From Emiliania huxleyi CCMP1516 (taxonomy: Eukaryota > Haptophyta > Isochrysidales > Noelaerhabdaceae), in contig NW_005202427.1 of NCBI RefSeq assembly GCF_000372725.1, positions 900,119 through 964,118 on the forward strand: a stretch of 64,000 nucleotides of DNA, written 5' to 3'. The notes below the pieces were generated by a model, which had not been told where the DNA came from, did no database searches, and was given only the letters and a program-made list of their open reading frames with translations. The position numbers and the translations under genes were made by a program. Positions 1-10,823 of this stretch are shown in pieces; the first letter of the stretch is position 1; each line of letters starts with the position of its first letter.

Positions 1-280
1 ATTCTTGATTGCAGAACAGTGAGTGCTGAGTGATATTGGGTAAGCTGCGTTATTTTGCGTGCAGGAGCTGTTGTGCTGATCAATATTCACATGTAGACAT
101 GATATTATTTGAGTATTGGGGGGGGGGGGGCTGCGCGCCCGAGGGAGCACCGGCCTGCCCCTCCGAATCGACCCCCGCTTCAAGAGCTCGACAGTGACGC
201 GTCGACCCGCGCGGCTCCAAGCGCTGCGCACAGCGGCGGGGGCTCGGAGGCCGTGCCGGCTTGCCACACCCGAGCAGGAG

Positions 281-430
281 TGCGAGCAGCGCAGCGCGTG
301 TCCGGAGGGCGAGGAGCGCAGCGCGTGCCAGGAGGGCGAGCAGCGCAGCGCGTGCCAGGAGGGCGAGCAAAGCGTGTCCGGAGTGCGAGGAGCGTGCCGA
401 ACTGGCCAGCAGCGCGTGTCAGGAGTGCGA
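281..430. repeat. Minisatellite, about 20-30 bp units
   Basis: Units of the type GCAGCGCGTGCCAGGAGGGC recur about five times with small changes. All frames stay open across it, giving Arg/Cys/Glu-rich repeats, but nothing else argues for coding. Positions 1-780 otherwise hold only GC-rich sequence with no recognisable gene. Confidence 0.7.
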
Positions 431-762
431 GGTCTCGAGGCAATCGACCGTGCGGGGCAGCCGCACGCGCAGTCTCCGCACCCGCTCTGCCCAGTCCGCC
501 GGCGGTGAAGCGTGCGAGAGCGCCACGACGCCGTCGGCCACGCGCGCACGTAAGTTTGTCTCGTTGAGCCAGTCGGTGCCTGTCACATGCAGGAGCAATA
601 GCTTTCCCGCGCCGATGCCTCAGAGCGGGCGGCGAGGGCCGTCCCCGTCGGGAGGGGGCTGTCACGCCCGCGATCTCGCTCGCTGGAGGGTTGTGGGGGT
701 TGTGTTTCGCCTCTTGTTTCGCCTCTCTCTGGCCATCAAGCAATGCTGTCTGTCTGAGTCTG

Positions 763-2365
763 TCAGGTCTCGACGCGCCAAGCGCCTGGCTCGTGCGCGC
801 CGCCGACGCCATAGCCGGTGTCTGCGATGACGCCTCGGCCGCCCGCGATCCGGGAGAGGCCGCGCCTGCCGCGAGTTCTCTTTTCTGACGTCTCTGGGCG
901 TCGTGCCGTCTTTGGGTGTCGTGGCCGCGCGTCGCGACCTGTGCGCCCAGCAATCCCCCGGGGGCCCAGTGATGCGACCGGTGACAGCGTGCCTCGTGTC
1001 GGCTCCCGAGCCAATCGTGCGCAGCGAGTGTGTGTGCGTGTGGGGCCCGTCCTCCATGCTCCGAGGTGTGTACCGCTGACTGGCTGACTGACTGAGTCGC
1101 GGCTATAGGCCGCGCGCCAGGTGGCAAAGTTGTGCGGGTCGAGTCGCACCCGAGTCGAGTGCGCGGCGGTGCGGCCACCGGACGTGTGCAAGAAGGCGAT
1201 CGGGCACGCGTCGAGGAAGGGCGAGAGCCAGCCCTCCTGGTCCGGCAGCCACGGGGAGACGTCGAGCGAGAGGCGTGCGCGCGGCAGCGCCTCTCGTACC
1301 TAGACGGGGAATGTGAACTCACTGACCTCACGTTGGGCCCGCAAACCACCGCTGCACTCACTGCACAAGTCACTGCATTTGCATTCACTTGCATTCTGCA
1401 CTGCATTCCCCCCCCCCCCCCCCTTCCCCCCTTTGCATTCCCCCTCTAGGCTCGCGTACCCTCGCGCCGATCCGGCAGAACAGCGCCACCAGCTCGCTCT
1501 GCTGCATCCCTCCGCCGCGCTGCGTCGCCGAGGCGTACTGCGCCAGGTCGGGCTCGACCAGCCAGACCGGAGAGGCGTCGGCGCCGAGCCGCTCCGCCGT
1601 CGCGTTGGCGTAGTGCGAGTACAGCTCCAGGATCTCGCCTTGCCGACGACGCACAAAGGCGGCGCCGCGCTCGCAGAGCGACCCGACGCCTCCGCCGCCT
1701 CCGCCGCCGCCGCCGCCTCCGCCGCCGCCGCCTCCTCCGCCGACGCGGGCCGCCGCCGCGGCGACGTCGCAGTCGAGCAGCCCGTCGGAGTGTCGCGCGA
1801 GGCCGGCGGCGAGGTAGGCGTACAGCAGAACCGTCTGCGAGCGGGCGCGCGCGTGCTCGAGCGCCCGGCCGTGCGACCGGTCGTTGAAGCGGACGCCGTG
1901 CCGCCTCGACGGCGGCCCGATCCACAGCGTGACATAGTCCGCGGCAGCGGCGGCGCTGGGCCAGGCGGCGCCGAACTTGAACGCGCAGCCGCTCCGGCGA
2001 GGAGGAAGCCGTGCGCGCGCGTGGTGCCGGGACGGCGCTCCTTTGCCGCACACGCAGCAGTGCTCTCCCGGCGACCCAAACTGCAGAGACGCTGCCCAGC
2101 CGTTTACGACCCGGCCGCTGGCGCAGTGGCCCTCGCGCTCGTAGGCCGCGCAGGTGCCGCCGAACTTGTTCGCCCAGCCCGGCGAGTCGGCGCAGCCCTG
2201 ACGAGCGACCATCATGCTGCAGCAGCGTCCCACACAGCCTGTCTCTCGCGACGAGGGCTCGGGCCAGCCACCAGGGTTTAGGGCGGACTCGCGAGGAGCG
2301 CCGAGGCCACGCACGGGCGAGGCGGCCCGCGGTGTGAGGGAAGGGAAGAATTTTAATGTGGACAC
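763..2365 (-). CDS. Cys-rich domain plus glycosidase-like protein, 3' end uncertain
   Basis: Three exons on the minus strand can be joined: 2365-1460, 1299-1118 and 865 to about 763. The first intron is GT-AG and phase 0; the second is GC-AG (GCGCGC donor) and phase 2. Exon 1 carries a Cys-rich module with GCADSPGWANKFGGTC and a closing CCVCG, a type common in haptophyte secreted or surface proteins, then a Gly run from a GGC microsatellite and a segment with PVWLVEPDLAQ. Across intron 1 the product reads LSLDVSPWLPDQ and later FLHTSGGRTAAHSTRVR; across intron 2 it reads NFATWRGLSRIAGGRG and IADTGYGVGG. This pattern suggests a TIM-barrel glycosidase-like enzyme, but I cannot name the family. 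A GCGCGC donor after GYGVG may lead to further exons. The start is the first in-frame ATG; no clear signal peptide is visible. Confidence 0.6.
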
Positions 2366-2981
2366 GCTGGTGCTGTCCTCAGGACCGCGTCATCGCGGGT
2401 GTGCAAGGATGTGGCATCCAGCTCTTCTTGAGCCTCTCCGCTCTCGCTCGTTAAGCTGCGGTATACTCGAGGCGGCCGCGGGCATGTGTCACGAGAAATC
2501 GTCGTGCACTCTTTCACACCAGCTCGCACGCCTCTCCCACGTCCTCCCCTCCCTCCCCTGGCTTTTGTGTTTTCTTTCTTCTTCTTTTTTCGCCTCTCCC
2601 ACGTGGTGTGTGGCTCCTCTGTGTGCGCGAGCAGGGACACAGCGACTCCGTACACTGGCGATTCATGAGTGATCAGGTTTGTGTATGGCATAATTCCAGT
2701 ACTTCGGGGGCCGGGGGGGTGAGCTACCCACACACATCAGTTTTACTCGCTGATTCAGCACCACTCCGAGACACCCACTCCCGGCCGCCGCCGCCAGCGC
2801 CGCTACCGAGAAGTTCGGTTGGGACGGTCCGCCGTGCCGTTAAATCGCCGTTATCGAATGCCTTGGGCTTCGCTTGGCCGTCTTGAGCGACACCACGTCC
2901 TGTTCCACCCATCCATGGTCGCCCCAGCTCTTCTTTCTTCTCCGCATGCATGCACTGACTGACTGACTGCAAACGTCCGGG

Positions 2982-3218
2982 TAGTCCACCTCGGCGTCAC
3001 AGCGACGAATGCGGCACCGGCGACGCCTAGAGCTCGTTGCGGCGGCCGCGACCAAGCTGCTTGGCGTGGATCCGACGCAGTCGATCGACGTCAGCAAAGC
3101 AAAGCTGTTCCTTTCCGGAGGCGACACCGTGGATGTTGCGGACCTCGCCGCCGACGATACCGTCTACATAGCGTTCAGGCAGCTCCGCCTCCGCCCGGGG
3201 CTCTCGCCTCTGCCGTGA
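2982..3218 (+). CDS. Ubiquitin-like/DCX-like domain fragment
   Basis: The short open frame contains LVAAAATKLLGVD, KLFLSGGDTVDVADL and DDTVYIAF, a beta-grasp-like pattern (strand, acidic turn, D.VYIAF strand). The N-terminus of the membrane protein at 59913 has the same layout (LFLSDGTRVTSIDDLEDGDA). The frame opens just after a stop at 2982-2984 and ends at 3218; an ATG lies at 3009. It may be one exon of a larger gene or a gene remnant, as no partner exon was found. The stretch 2366-2981 upstream shows nothing recognisable. Confidence 0.35.
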
Positions 3219-3224
3219 GGGGGG

Positions 3225-3425
3225 GCCACCCCCCACCCTCTGAGGTCAAAGCCCTCTGTGCCGCGCCAAGACGGACCATCAGCCAGGGACCCTCTGAGGC
3301 CAAAAGCAGCCAAGAGAGGCCATAGAGGCGGCACAGAGTCAGAGTCAAACCCTCTGTGCCGCCAAGGCAGGGGTCCGACCCGTCCTCAGAGGGGGGTCTG
3401 AGGCCTCAGAGAGTGTACAGCCCCC
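3225..3425. repeat. Interspersed CCCTCTGTGCCGC units
   Basis: The motifs CCCTCTGTGCCGC and CCCTCTGAGG recur, and GCGGCACAGAG provides an inverted partner near 3330, so a hairpin is possible. No coding signal is seen. Confidence 0.5.
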
Positions 3426-3454
3426 CAGTGGCTCGACACAGGTGGGACAGAAAG

Positions 3455-3850
3455 AAAGAAAACAGGATCGAGGGAGGGATAGGAGGACGGCACGCCGCCA
3501 CCACACAGGGACTTTAAGGAGAGGAGTGTGGTGCTAGCCGTCGCCCACCCTTGGGCGTCTGCCTCTTTCCCTATCGCTCTCTGCAGTCTCTCTCGGGCGC
3601 CTCACGAGCGTGCGGCCGTGTTTTTCTTGGTTTTCCGCGATGTAGGCACCACTCCCTGGCGAGTACAGACCACGCCTCACTTTTTCACAGGGGGGATCCG
3701 TCTGGAAAAAGGAAAAAGAAAGAAAGAAAACAGGCAACCCAAGGGAGGGATGGGAGGACGGTACGCCGCCACCACACAGGGATTTTAGGGGAGAAGTGTG
3801 GTGTTAGCCGTCGCCCACCCTCGGGCGTCTACCACTTCCTATCTCTCTCC
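3455..3850. repeat. Diverged direct duplication, about 110 bp, offset about 267
   Basis: The block around 3470-3560 (GACGGCACGCCGCCACCACA onward to CGTCGCCCACCC) recurs around 3725-3830 with about 10% change. Both copies are preceded by AAAGAAAGAAAACAGG and followed by a pyrimidine tract. A weaker relative of the same lead-in is seen at 53650-53690. Confidence 0.75.
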
Positions 3851-4370
3851 GCAGTTTATCACCAATTCTTGCAGCGACCTTCATGCCACCTCGCATTCTT
3901 CTCACTCTCGTCGTTCTCTCTCCTGCTGTCTCTTCCCCTGACTCATCGCTCTCCTCGGCCTCGTTCTGAGACGCCGCTGTCGTCTGCCGATCTCTTGCTC
4001 TCGCTGCTTCTCTCGCCTTTCTGCGTAACTCCGCTCTCCTCTCCGCGTATTTTGGTCCCTCGAGTTTATCGAGCATTCCTCGCGCAAGGACCACATTTCT
4101 GACTCCCACTGCGAGCATATCCCGCCCTGTCATGTCGTTGCTCAGGTCCACTCTCGTTTCGAGCACTTGTACCTCAATGGTCGGTGTTGGCACTGGGGTT
4201 CCCTTCGGGTATATTGTGACAGCTGATGGCGGGATTTCCACTTTTGTTTCGTCCTCCTCGGGGTCGTCTTCCCCGGCTTCCTTGCGTTCTGGAAAAAGGA
4301 GGCGTGTGACAAGTGGAGGGTTGGATCGCCGTCTTTCGGCGAGGATGGGTGTTGGAGCCCTCTTTGCTCA
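3804..4370 (-). CDS. Uncharacterised charged protein, possibly mobile-element derived
   Basis: An open minus frame of about 190 codons runs to a stop at 3804. It includes LFPERKEAGEDDPEEDE, VTIYPKGTPVPTPTIEVQVL and a long Arg/Ala/Glu helix near GPKYAERRAELRRKAREAA. No ATG was found near its start, so it is an exon or a 5'-broken ORF. Codon use is less GC-rich at third positions than in the neighbouring eIF4G gene and purine-rich on the sense strand, like the ORF at 57385. That hints at a shared mobile-element origin, but no domain was recognised. Confidence 0.35.
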
Positions 4371-5363
4371 ACATGCGGCCTGCTCTGCCGCCTCAACGAG
4401 ACCGCCGCGCGCGCGCGCGCTCGGCATGCCTGCTGCTCGCCTGCCGACCTGGCCAGGCCGCGCGTGGCTGGCGCCAGCTCGTCATCGCAGCGGAGCACCG
4501 GAGGCGCGGTTTGCCCGCTGCTGGCTCTCGCCCCGCCGGCGGTTCCACGTGAGTCTATCACACTCTGGAGCCGAAACCAGCCGGAAATGTGCCTCCTCAC
4601 AGCTCCTCATGGATCTGCGAAGAGAACCGTCTCCTCCAAGTAGCTCCACAGCCGGTCCGGCTCGCCCCTCGGGGGCTTCGTTCAAGCGTGCTGTGTGAGT
4701 GTTGAGGTGATACGAGCGCGCGTGGGCGCGGCGCGAGTGCCGTTTTGGGTCTCTTTTATACCAGTGATGAAATATAAACCGACTTTACCACGCGCGCGCA
4801 CGCGCGCCGCGCTCCTCGACTCTCTCGCACCCGCCCCGAGCCACGCCCCTCACGAGATAGGCGGCTGCGACCCTGAGAGTGCGCAGCGGTGCCGCTGGCG
4901 TGCTCACCACACCCACCCATCATGCCTGCATCATTCCTGCACGCACTGCCCGGTCTGGCCGGGGCGTGGGGCGAGATCTGGCATGGCGGCGCGCTTGAAT
5001 TGAGCGCCTTTGATCGTCTCGCGGCGACTGCTCGCAGGCCGGGCGGCCAGAAACTGTGCCGCTCAGCCATCCGCCGAAGCGAGCGCGCCGGCGGCGGTCC
5101 GCCGCCGGCGCGCTCGGCTCAGTGTCTTCAAGCCCGCCGCCGGTGGGGAGCTCCGCATGCCGCACGCCTGCTTTTCGCTGCGCATGCTCGAGCCCCCGGC
5201 GAGGGCTTGTGCTGTGAATAGCAGGCGTGGTCTGTACTCGCCAGCACCACTCCCCTGTGCAACAAGAAAATCCGACGTCAGCGCAGGTTTTCTTGGTTTT
5301 CCGGCGACCTGGCTCACGTGTGTGTGCGCAGGGCAGAGAAGCAACAGCCTTCCAATACACTCG
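4371..5363. other. Intergenic, upstream of eIF4G
   Basis: No gene is supported here. The 21-base segment around 5224-5244 (GGCGTGGTCTGTACTCGCCA and one more base) is the reverse complement of a segment near 3657-3677, and both sit near TTTTCTTGGTTTTCC, so this is a short dispersed repeat. GC dinucleotide tracts occur at 4404-4420 and 4792-4806. Confidence 0.5.
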
Positions 5364-8300
5364 ATGCAGTCGAACCGGCCGCCTCCGCCGCGCCCCCAGG
5401 GCGGCCGCGGCGCGCCGGGGCCCCAGGGCGGCCGCGGCGGCCAGGGCGGCCGCGGCGGGCCGCGGATGATGCAGATGGGTGAGCGGCGCCTCTGTGCATC
5501 GCCGCGCCAGAGATGCTGTGCAGACGGCCCTGACCGTCCGTGTCTCCCTCGCCCGCAGGCGGCAGCCCGATGGGACCGCGCGGGGCGATGGGTCCTGGTG
5601 CGCGAGCGCGCTTCCGCGACGCGCTGCCCAGGCGGCCTGGTGCTGAGCGGCCCCTCGCCCTTCTGCCGCAGGGATGGCAGGGATGCCGATGGTGTACGGC
5701 GGCATGCCGCCCGCCGGCGGACCGCAGGTGCAGTCCGCCCGCTGCGCCGCGGACCACCCTCGCGGCTGGTCGGCGCTGGCTGACTCGCGCCGCCCCGCCG
5801 CAGATGAGCCTGGTGCGAGTGCCGGCCAACCTGTCGCCCGAGCAGCAGCAGCAGTGGCAGCAGCAGATGATGCAGCAGCAGCAGATGCAGATGATGGGGA
5901 TGATGCTGCCGACGAGCGGATACGTGCGTGCGCGCACGCGCGCGCGCCTCTGCCCACCGCGCCGCCGCCGCACCGCACGCTCCGAGGGCGTCCCAACACA
6001 CCGCTCACCTCGCCGCCGCCTCCCGCTGTCAGGGCACGATGCGGCCGGGCCCATCGATGCGCGGCGGAGGCATGCAGGGAGCGTACATGCCGATGGGGGG
6101 GCAGCAGGCGGCGGCCTACGGGCAGCCGACCAACATGTACTCAGCGCCGGGCCAGGCCGCGGGCAGCGTGCGGCCGATGCCGCCCCGCTCGGGTGCGCCC
6201 ATGAGCGGCGGGGTCGTCCCGGTCGGCGGCAGCTTCCAGCCGAGTGCGGGCGCGCCCGCGCCGCCAAAGAAGCCCGCTTCGCGCGCGATCGCGATCGTCA
6301 ACCCGGAGACGAACGAGGAGGTGGTAGTGCCCAAGAAGGCTGAGCCGCCGCCCGAGGCGCCGCCGCCCGAGGCGCCGCCCGCCGACAGCGCTCCGCAGCC
6401 AGACGCATCGCCGCCGCTGACGGCTCCGCCCGCCGCCGACGAGCCGCCCGCCTCGCAGCTGTCGCCGCCGCCGCGGCCGCCCGGCCCGCCGCCGCCGCCG
6501 CTCGAGCCGGTGGCCGCCGCGGCGGAGCCCGCGCCCGCCGAGCCGGAGCCGCCCGCGCCCGCCGAGCAGCCCGAGGCTCCCGCCACGGCAGCTCCCGCTG
6601 CCGAGCCGCCCGCCGCGCCCGCCGCCGCGGCGGAGCCAGAGGCGCCGGCGCCGGCGCCGGCGCCCGCGACGCCCGCGGCGCCGGCGGCGCCGGCGCCGGC
6701 GGCCGAGGCGGGCGGCGCCGCGGACGGCGACCACAACGACGATTGGGAGACCAAGGACGACTCGGCCCTCATCATCGAGGAGTCGCCGCGCGAGAAGCCA
6801 AAGGCTCCTGCGGCGGGCGGCCTGTCGCTGCGGCCGGGCGGGGCGGGCGCCTTCGCCTCGACGGGCAAGGTTGCGGTGGGCGGGAAGAAGGTGTACGCGC
6901 GCGACTTCCTCATGTCGCTGCAGCCGCACTACACCGAGCGGCCCGCGACGCTCACGATGGAGTTCGAGGTGGTGGTCGACGGCGCAGCCGCGCCCGCAAA
7001 GGGGCGCGGCGGGGGCGCAGAGTGGGAGCGGGTCGGGGGGAGGGGCGGCCGCGGGGGCAAGGGCGGGCCTCCCGGGCTCAACGGCGGCGGCGGCTTCAGC
7101 GACCCGCGCGACCCGCGCAACAACCAGTTCCAAAAGGGCGGCAAGGGCGGGCGCGACAAGGGCGGAGGCAAGGGGGGGCAGCGCTTCATGCCAATGTCCG
7201 AGGTCAAGCCGCTGGAGAAGACGGAGAACGCGTACGTGGCGGCGACGATCGCGAAGAAGGACGTGGACGCGGGCGAGAAGCTGCTGCGCGACTGCAAGTC
7301 CATCCTCAACAAGCTCGCCCCCGAGAAGTTCGACAAGCTCGCCGGCCAGTTCCTCGAGCTGCCCGTCGAGTCGCGCGCCGACATGGTCGGCATCATCGAC
7401 CACGTCTTCGACAAGGCGCTCGCCGAGCCGGTGTTCGGCACGATGTACTCGACGCTCTGCGCGCGCTGCTCCGAGTCCTTCCCCGAGTTCCACGACGCGG
7501 ACAACCCGGGCGGCAAGCCCGTCACCTTCAAGGTGCCTTCCGAGCACACCACCTCCACCCGTCGCGTCGCCACACGTCGCCAGAATCTGCAAGAGTCCCG
7601 CGAGCCCCCAACCACCACCACCACCACCACCACCACCACCACCACCTGGCGCGCGCTCTCTCGCCGCCTCTGCCGCCGCTGCCACCCTCGGCCTAGCCTG
7701 TGCCCCGCCCGCCCATCACCCACCCTCCTATCGTCGCCCCCTGGCAGCGGCTGCTGCTCAACAAGTGCCAGGAGGAGTTTGAGAAGGAGAATGTGGTCAA
7801 GACCCAGCTGGAGGCGCTGGGCGAGGACACGCCCAAGGAGGAGAAGGAGCTGATCCGCATGCGCGCGAAGAAGCGGATGCTCGGCAACATCCGCTTCATC
7901 GGCGAGCTCTACAAGCAGAAGATGCTCACCGAGAAGATCATGCACGAGTGCCTCATCAAGCTGCTCGGCGACATCGAGAAGCCCGACGAGGCGCGCGCCG
8001 CCCGCCGCCCGCCGCCGCCCGCCGCACGCGCCCGAGCGGAGGGCACACACCGCACGGCACGGCGCGGCGACGGCACGGCCCTCGCCGTCGCGCGCCGCTC
8101 CCCCGCCCCGTTGCGCCGCCGCTTGCGTCCACCGCCCCGCCCCGCTCTTGCGCGCAGGACGAGGTCGAGTGCCTGTGCAAGCTGATGACGACCATCGGCT
8201 CGCTCATCGACCACGCGCGCGCAAAGTCGCACCTGGACGAGTACTTCACGCGCATGAAGTCGATGGCGAACAACGAGAAGCTCGTCATCCGCATGCGCTT

Positions 8301-10549
8301 CATGCTGCAGGAGGTGATAGACCTCCGGCGCGGCGGCTGGAAGCAGCGAGTGGCGGACCCGGCCGTCAAAATGCAGCAGCAGCAGCAGGCGCAGATGGGC
8401 AAGGGGGGCAAGGGCAAGGGGGGCGGCCCGCCCAGTCGCGGCGCGCCGCCGCCCGCGCGGGGCGCCGGGCCGCCCGGGCGCGGCGGCGCGGGACCGTCCG
8501 CGCCGCCGGCCGCGCCGGCCGCGCCGGCGCCGCTGAGCAAGGAGAAGGTTGCGGCCCGGCTCGAGACGGAGCTGGAGGAGTACTTCAACCTGGGGCAGGT
8601 GGAGGAGCTGCTGCTGAACCTCAAGGAGCTGCGCGAGAAGGCGCCCGAGACACCGCGCCAGAGACACCGCGCCCGAGACGAGCGGGCACACTGACCCCCC
8701 CCCGCCCCCTTTACCCCCCCCCCTTTCCCGACCCGCCCACAGGCGCGGCTGCCGAAGGGCGAGCCGTCGCTCGGTTTCCTCTTCCTGAAGGAGGGGATCG
8801 CGAAGGCGATCGAGGCGAAGGACGCCGCGCGCGTGCGCGAGTGCATGGCCAAGTCCATCGGCCCGCTGCACCGCGAGAAGCTGCTGGCGCCTGCGGAGGT
8901 GCGGAAGTACTTCACCGACATGCTCGAGTTCATCGAGGACGAAGCGATCGACGTGCCGTCGATCGGTGCCATCTTCGCAAACTACATCGCGGCGGCCATC
9001 GCCGACGATGTGCTGCCGCTCGGCTTCCTCGCCACGGCCTTCAACCACCTCGCCGACTCCCATGTCTCCACGCTCAAACAGTCTGCGATGCTCGGCGCGC
9101 CAGAGTAGTAGTAGTAGTAGTAGTAGTAGTAGATGCTCGGCGCGTGGCCAGACCGCCGCGCGCGGGCGGGCGCGGAGCCCTCTCCTGCAGCCTTTAGCCC
9201 TGCCGGAGCCGTCGCGTAGGCGCGACGCTCGCCAAGCTGTGCGAGCGAGCGGGCGCCGAGCGCGGCCGCGCCCTCTACGCCGAGGCCAAGGACTTTGACC
9301 TCGCGGCGCTCGCCGGCGGCAGCGAGGCGCGCGCGACACCGGACACTCTCAGGGTTGGGCTCCATCTCCGAGCCTCCGCCGAGGCACTGCCGCGACGCGC
9401 CCTGGTCTTTCCGCTCGCCCTGCACGCCGCCCACGACACACGCGCAGAGGCACGTCCACGACGCGTTCGCGGCGCGTGTCCACGACGTGTCCACGACGTG
9501 TCCCTCAGGCTGCGGTCGAGCTGCTCGAGGGGGCGGGCGTCGCCGCGCTGGACCCGGCGCTCACGCAGCAAGTGACGGCCGACAAGGAGGCGGCGTCGCT
9601 GGCGGCGGAGGCGGCGACGCGCGAGGCGCTGTGCGCGCGGGTCGACACGTACGTAGACGAGCGGCTGGCGTCGGAGGGCGCCTTTGCGGCCTTGGATAAG
9701 CCCAAGGAGGGGGAGAAGCCAGAGGCGCCCGCGACGGCTGTGGCGGCGGGGCTCTGGGTGGGGAACGAGCTCGTGGGGTCGGGCTTGGCCAACGATTTGC
9801 AAACGCGCAAGCAGCTAATGCGCGCCATGATGCGCAAAATGCTCACGTACGCGCCGCGGACTGCAGAGGGGCAACCGTGCCCCAAGACTATCGAGCGGGG
9901 GCTGAAGCGGCGCGGGCTCCCCTATCTCCCCCCTATCTCCCAATCTCCCCAATCTCTCCCCAATCTCCCCCGTATCTCCCCCGTATCTCCCCCGTATCTC
10001 CCCCCCTGAAGCGGCGCGTGCGAGCACGCGCCGGCCCATCTCGCGGCCGCCAGCCCCGCCGCTCAGCCCGCTCGGGGCCCTGCTGCAGGTGGACGTCGAT
10101 GATCCAGGTCGTCTCGCGGCCCGACAGCGAGCAGCCGCTCGACGCACAGGCTGCGGCGCACGCGCTCTTTGAGGTGCAGGGCTTTTGCAGCGAGCACGGC
10201 TTCCCGGAGGGGCTGCTCAAGAAAATCTACTACGCGCTCTACGACGCCGACGTCATAAACGAATCCGCCTTCGCGATCTGGAAGGCGCGGGAAAGCGCCG
10301 TCCTTCTCACTGTTGCACACGGGGGCCACCCACTCACTCCCTGCTCTCCTTGAGCCGTGCATTTGGCTCACTCTCGACCCGTCCGCTCGCTTCTGCTCAC
10401 CCCGAGCCGTCTGCTCGCTTCTCTCGCAGGACACCGACCCCGACGCGGAGCCGACGCCGAACAAGCTCAAGGCCCTGGTCCAGGCCAACGAGTTTCTCAC
10501 CTGGCTCGACTCGGCCACCCAGGAGTCGGGGCCGAGCGACGACGACTGA
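5364..10549 (+). CDS. EIF4G: Translation initiation factor eIF4G
   Basis: Twelve exons join in frame: 5364-5478, 5559-5597, 5672-5727, 5804-5923, 6033-7532, 7748-7990, 8158-8640, 8743-9094, 9220-9326, 9509-9846, 10089-10284, 10430-10549 (1222 residues). The N-terminus is Gly/Arg/Gln and Pro/Ala-rich. KKVYARDFLMSLQ matches the eIF4E-binding motif Y-x4-L-hydrophobic. The MIF4G HEAT domain runs from about SEVKPLEKTENAY to the segment coded near 8350 (eIF4A binding). An MA3 domain (LGFLFLKEGIAKAIEAKD) and a C-terminal W2 domain (LLKKIYYALYDADVINESAF) follow, so this is the long animal-like architecture. It acts in the cytosol as the scaffold linking cap-bound eIF4E, eIF4A and the ribosome. Introns 6, 7, 8, 9 and 11 begin with GC. 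The ATG at 5364 begins the first open exon. The exon edge at 9846/10089 is the least certain, although the phase agrees. Confidence 0.93.
9103..9132 (+). repeat. (AGT)n microsatellite in eIF4G intron 8
   Basis: About ten AGT/TAG units lie in the intron between 9095 and 9219. The donor before it is GCGCGC and the acceptor is CGTAG. Confidence 0.9.
9902..10018. repeat. Direct-repeat-flanked ATCTCCC insertion in an eIF4G intron
   Basis: CTGAAGCGGCGCG occurs at 9902-9914 and again at 10006-10018. Between the copies lies a run of CTATCTCCC/CGTATCTCCC units. The whole segment sits in the predicted intron 9847-10088. The 13-bp flanking copies look like a target duplication. Confidence 0.8.
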
Positions 10550-10823
10550 GCGGCTCCGTGCCTGGGCAGGCAGGGACGGGGCCGCTCTCTCGGCAGCGGA
10601 GTGGACGCCACACACGCGGCCAGACACGCCAGGCTCAACGGTGCGAGGGCCGAGCTCTGCCCGCGCCAGGCGTCGCGCCGCCCTCAACAGCCAGGGGGCC
10701 CGCCCGCCCGCCCTAGCATGAAGCCGCCGTCACAGGTCGATTAAAAAGCGGGGTGCCGCTTGTCGTTTTATTTTACCACAGCAAAGAGATCAGTTTACAC
10801 GTTCTCGTGCCTTAGGGCACCGC
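10550..10823 (+). other. eIF4G 3' flank
   Basis: GC-rich sequence, then an AT-richer stretch (ATTAAAAAGC near 10740, TTTTATTTTACC near 10768). It probably holds the eIF4G 3' UTR and cleavage site. No gene is seen. Confidence 0.4.

Noticed and set aside
180-1406. Long minus-strand frame of 408 codons
   Set aside because: It is Arg/Ala/Pro-rich without domains, crosses the exons and introns of the gene at 763-2365 in another frame, and reflects GC-rich composition.
6141-7685. 514-codon minus frame opposite eIF4G
   Set aside because: It is a shadow of the Ala/Pro-rich eIF4G exon; the sense strand has a full domain order.
9846-10089. Exact removal of the 104-bp repeat unit as the intron in eIF4G
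   Set aside because: Excision of one repeat period keeps the frame, but no GT or GC donor paired with AG gives that exact excision; the 9847-10088 GT-AG intron fits better.
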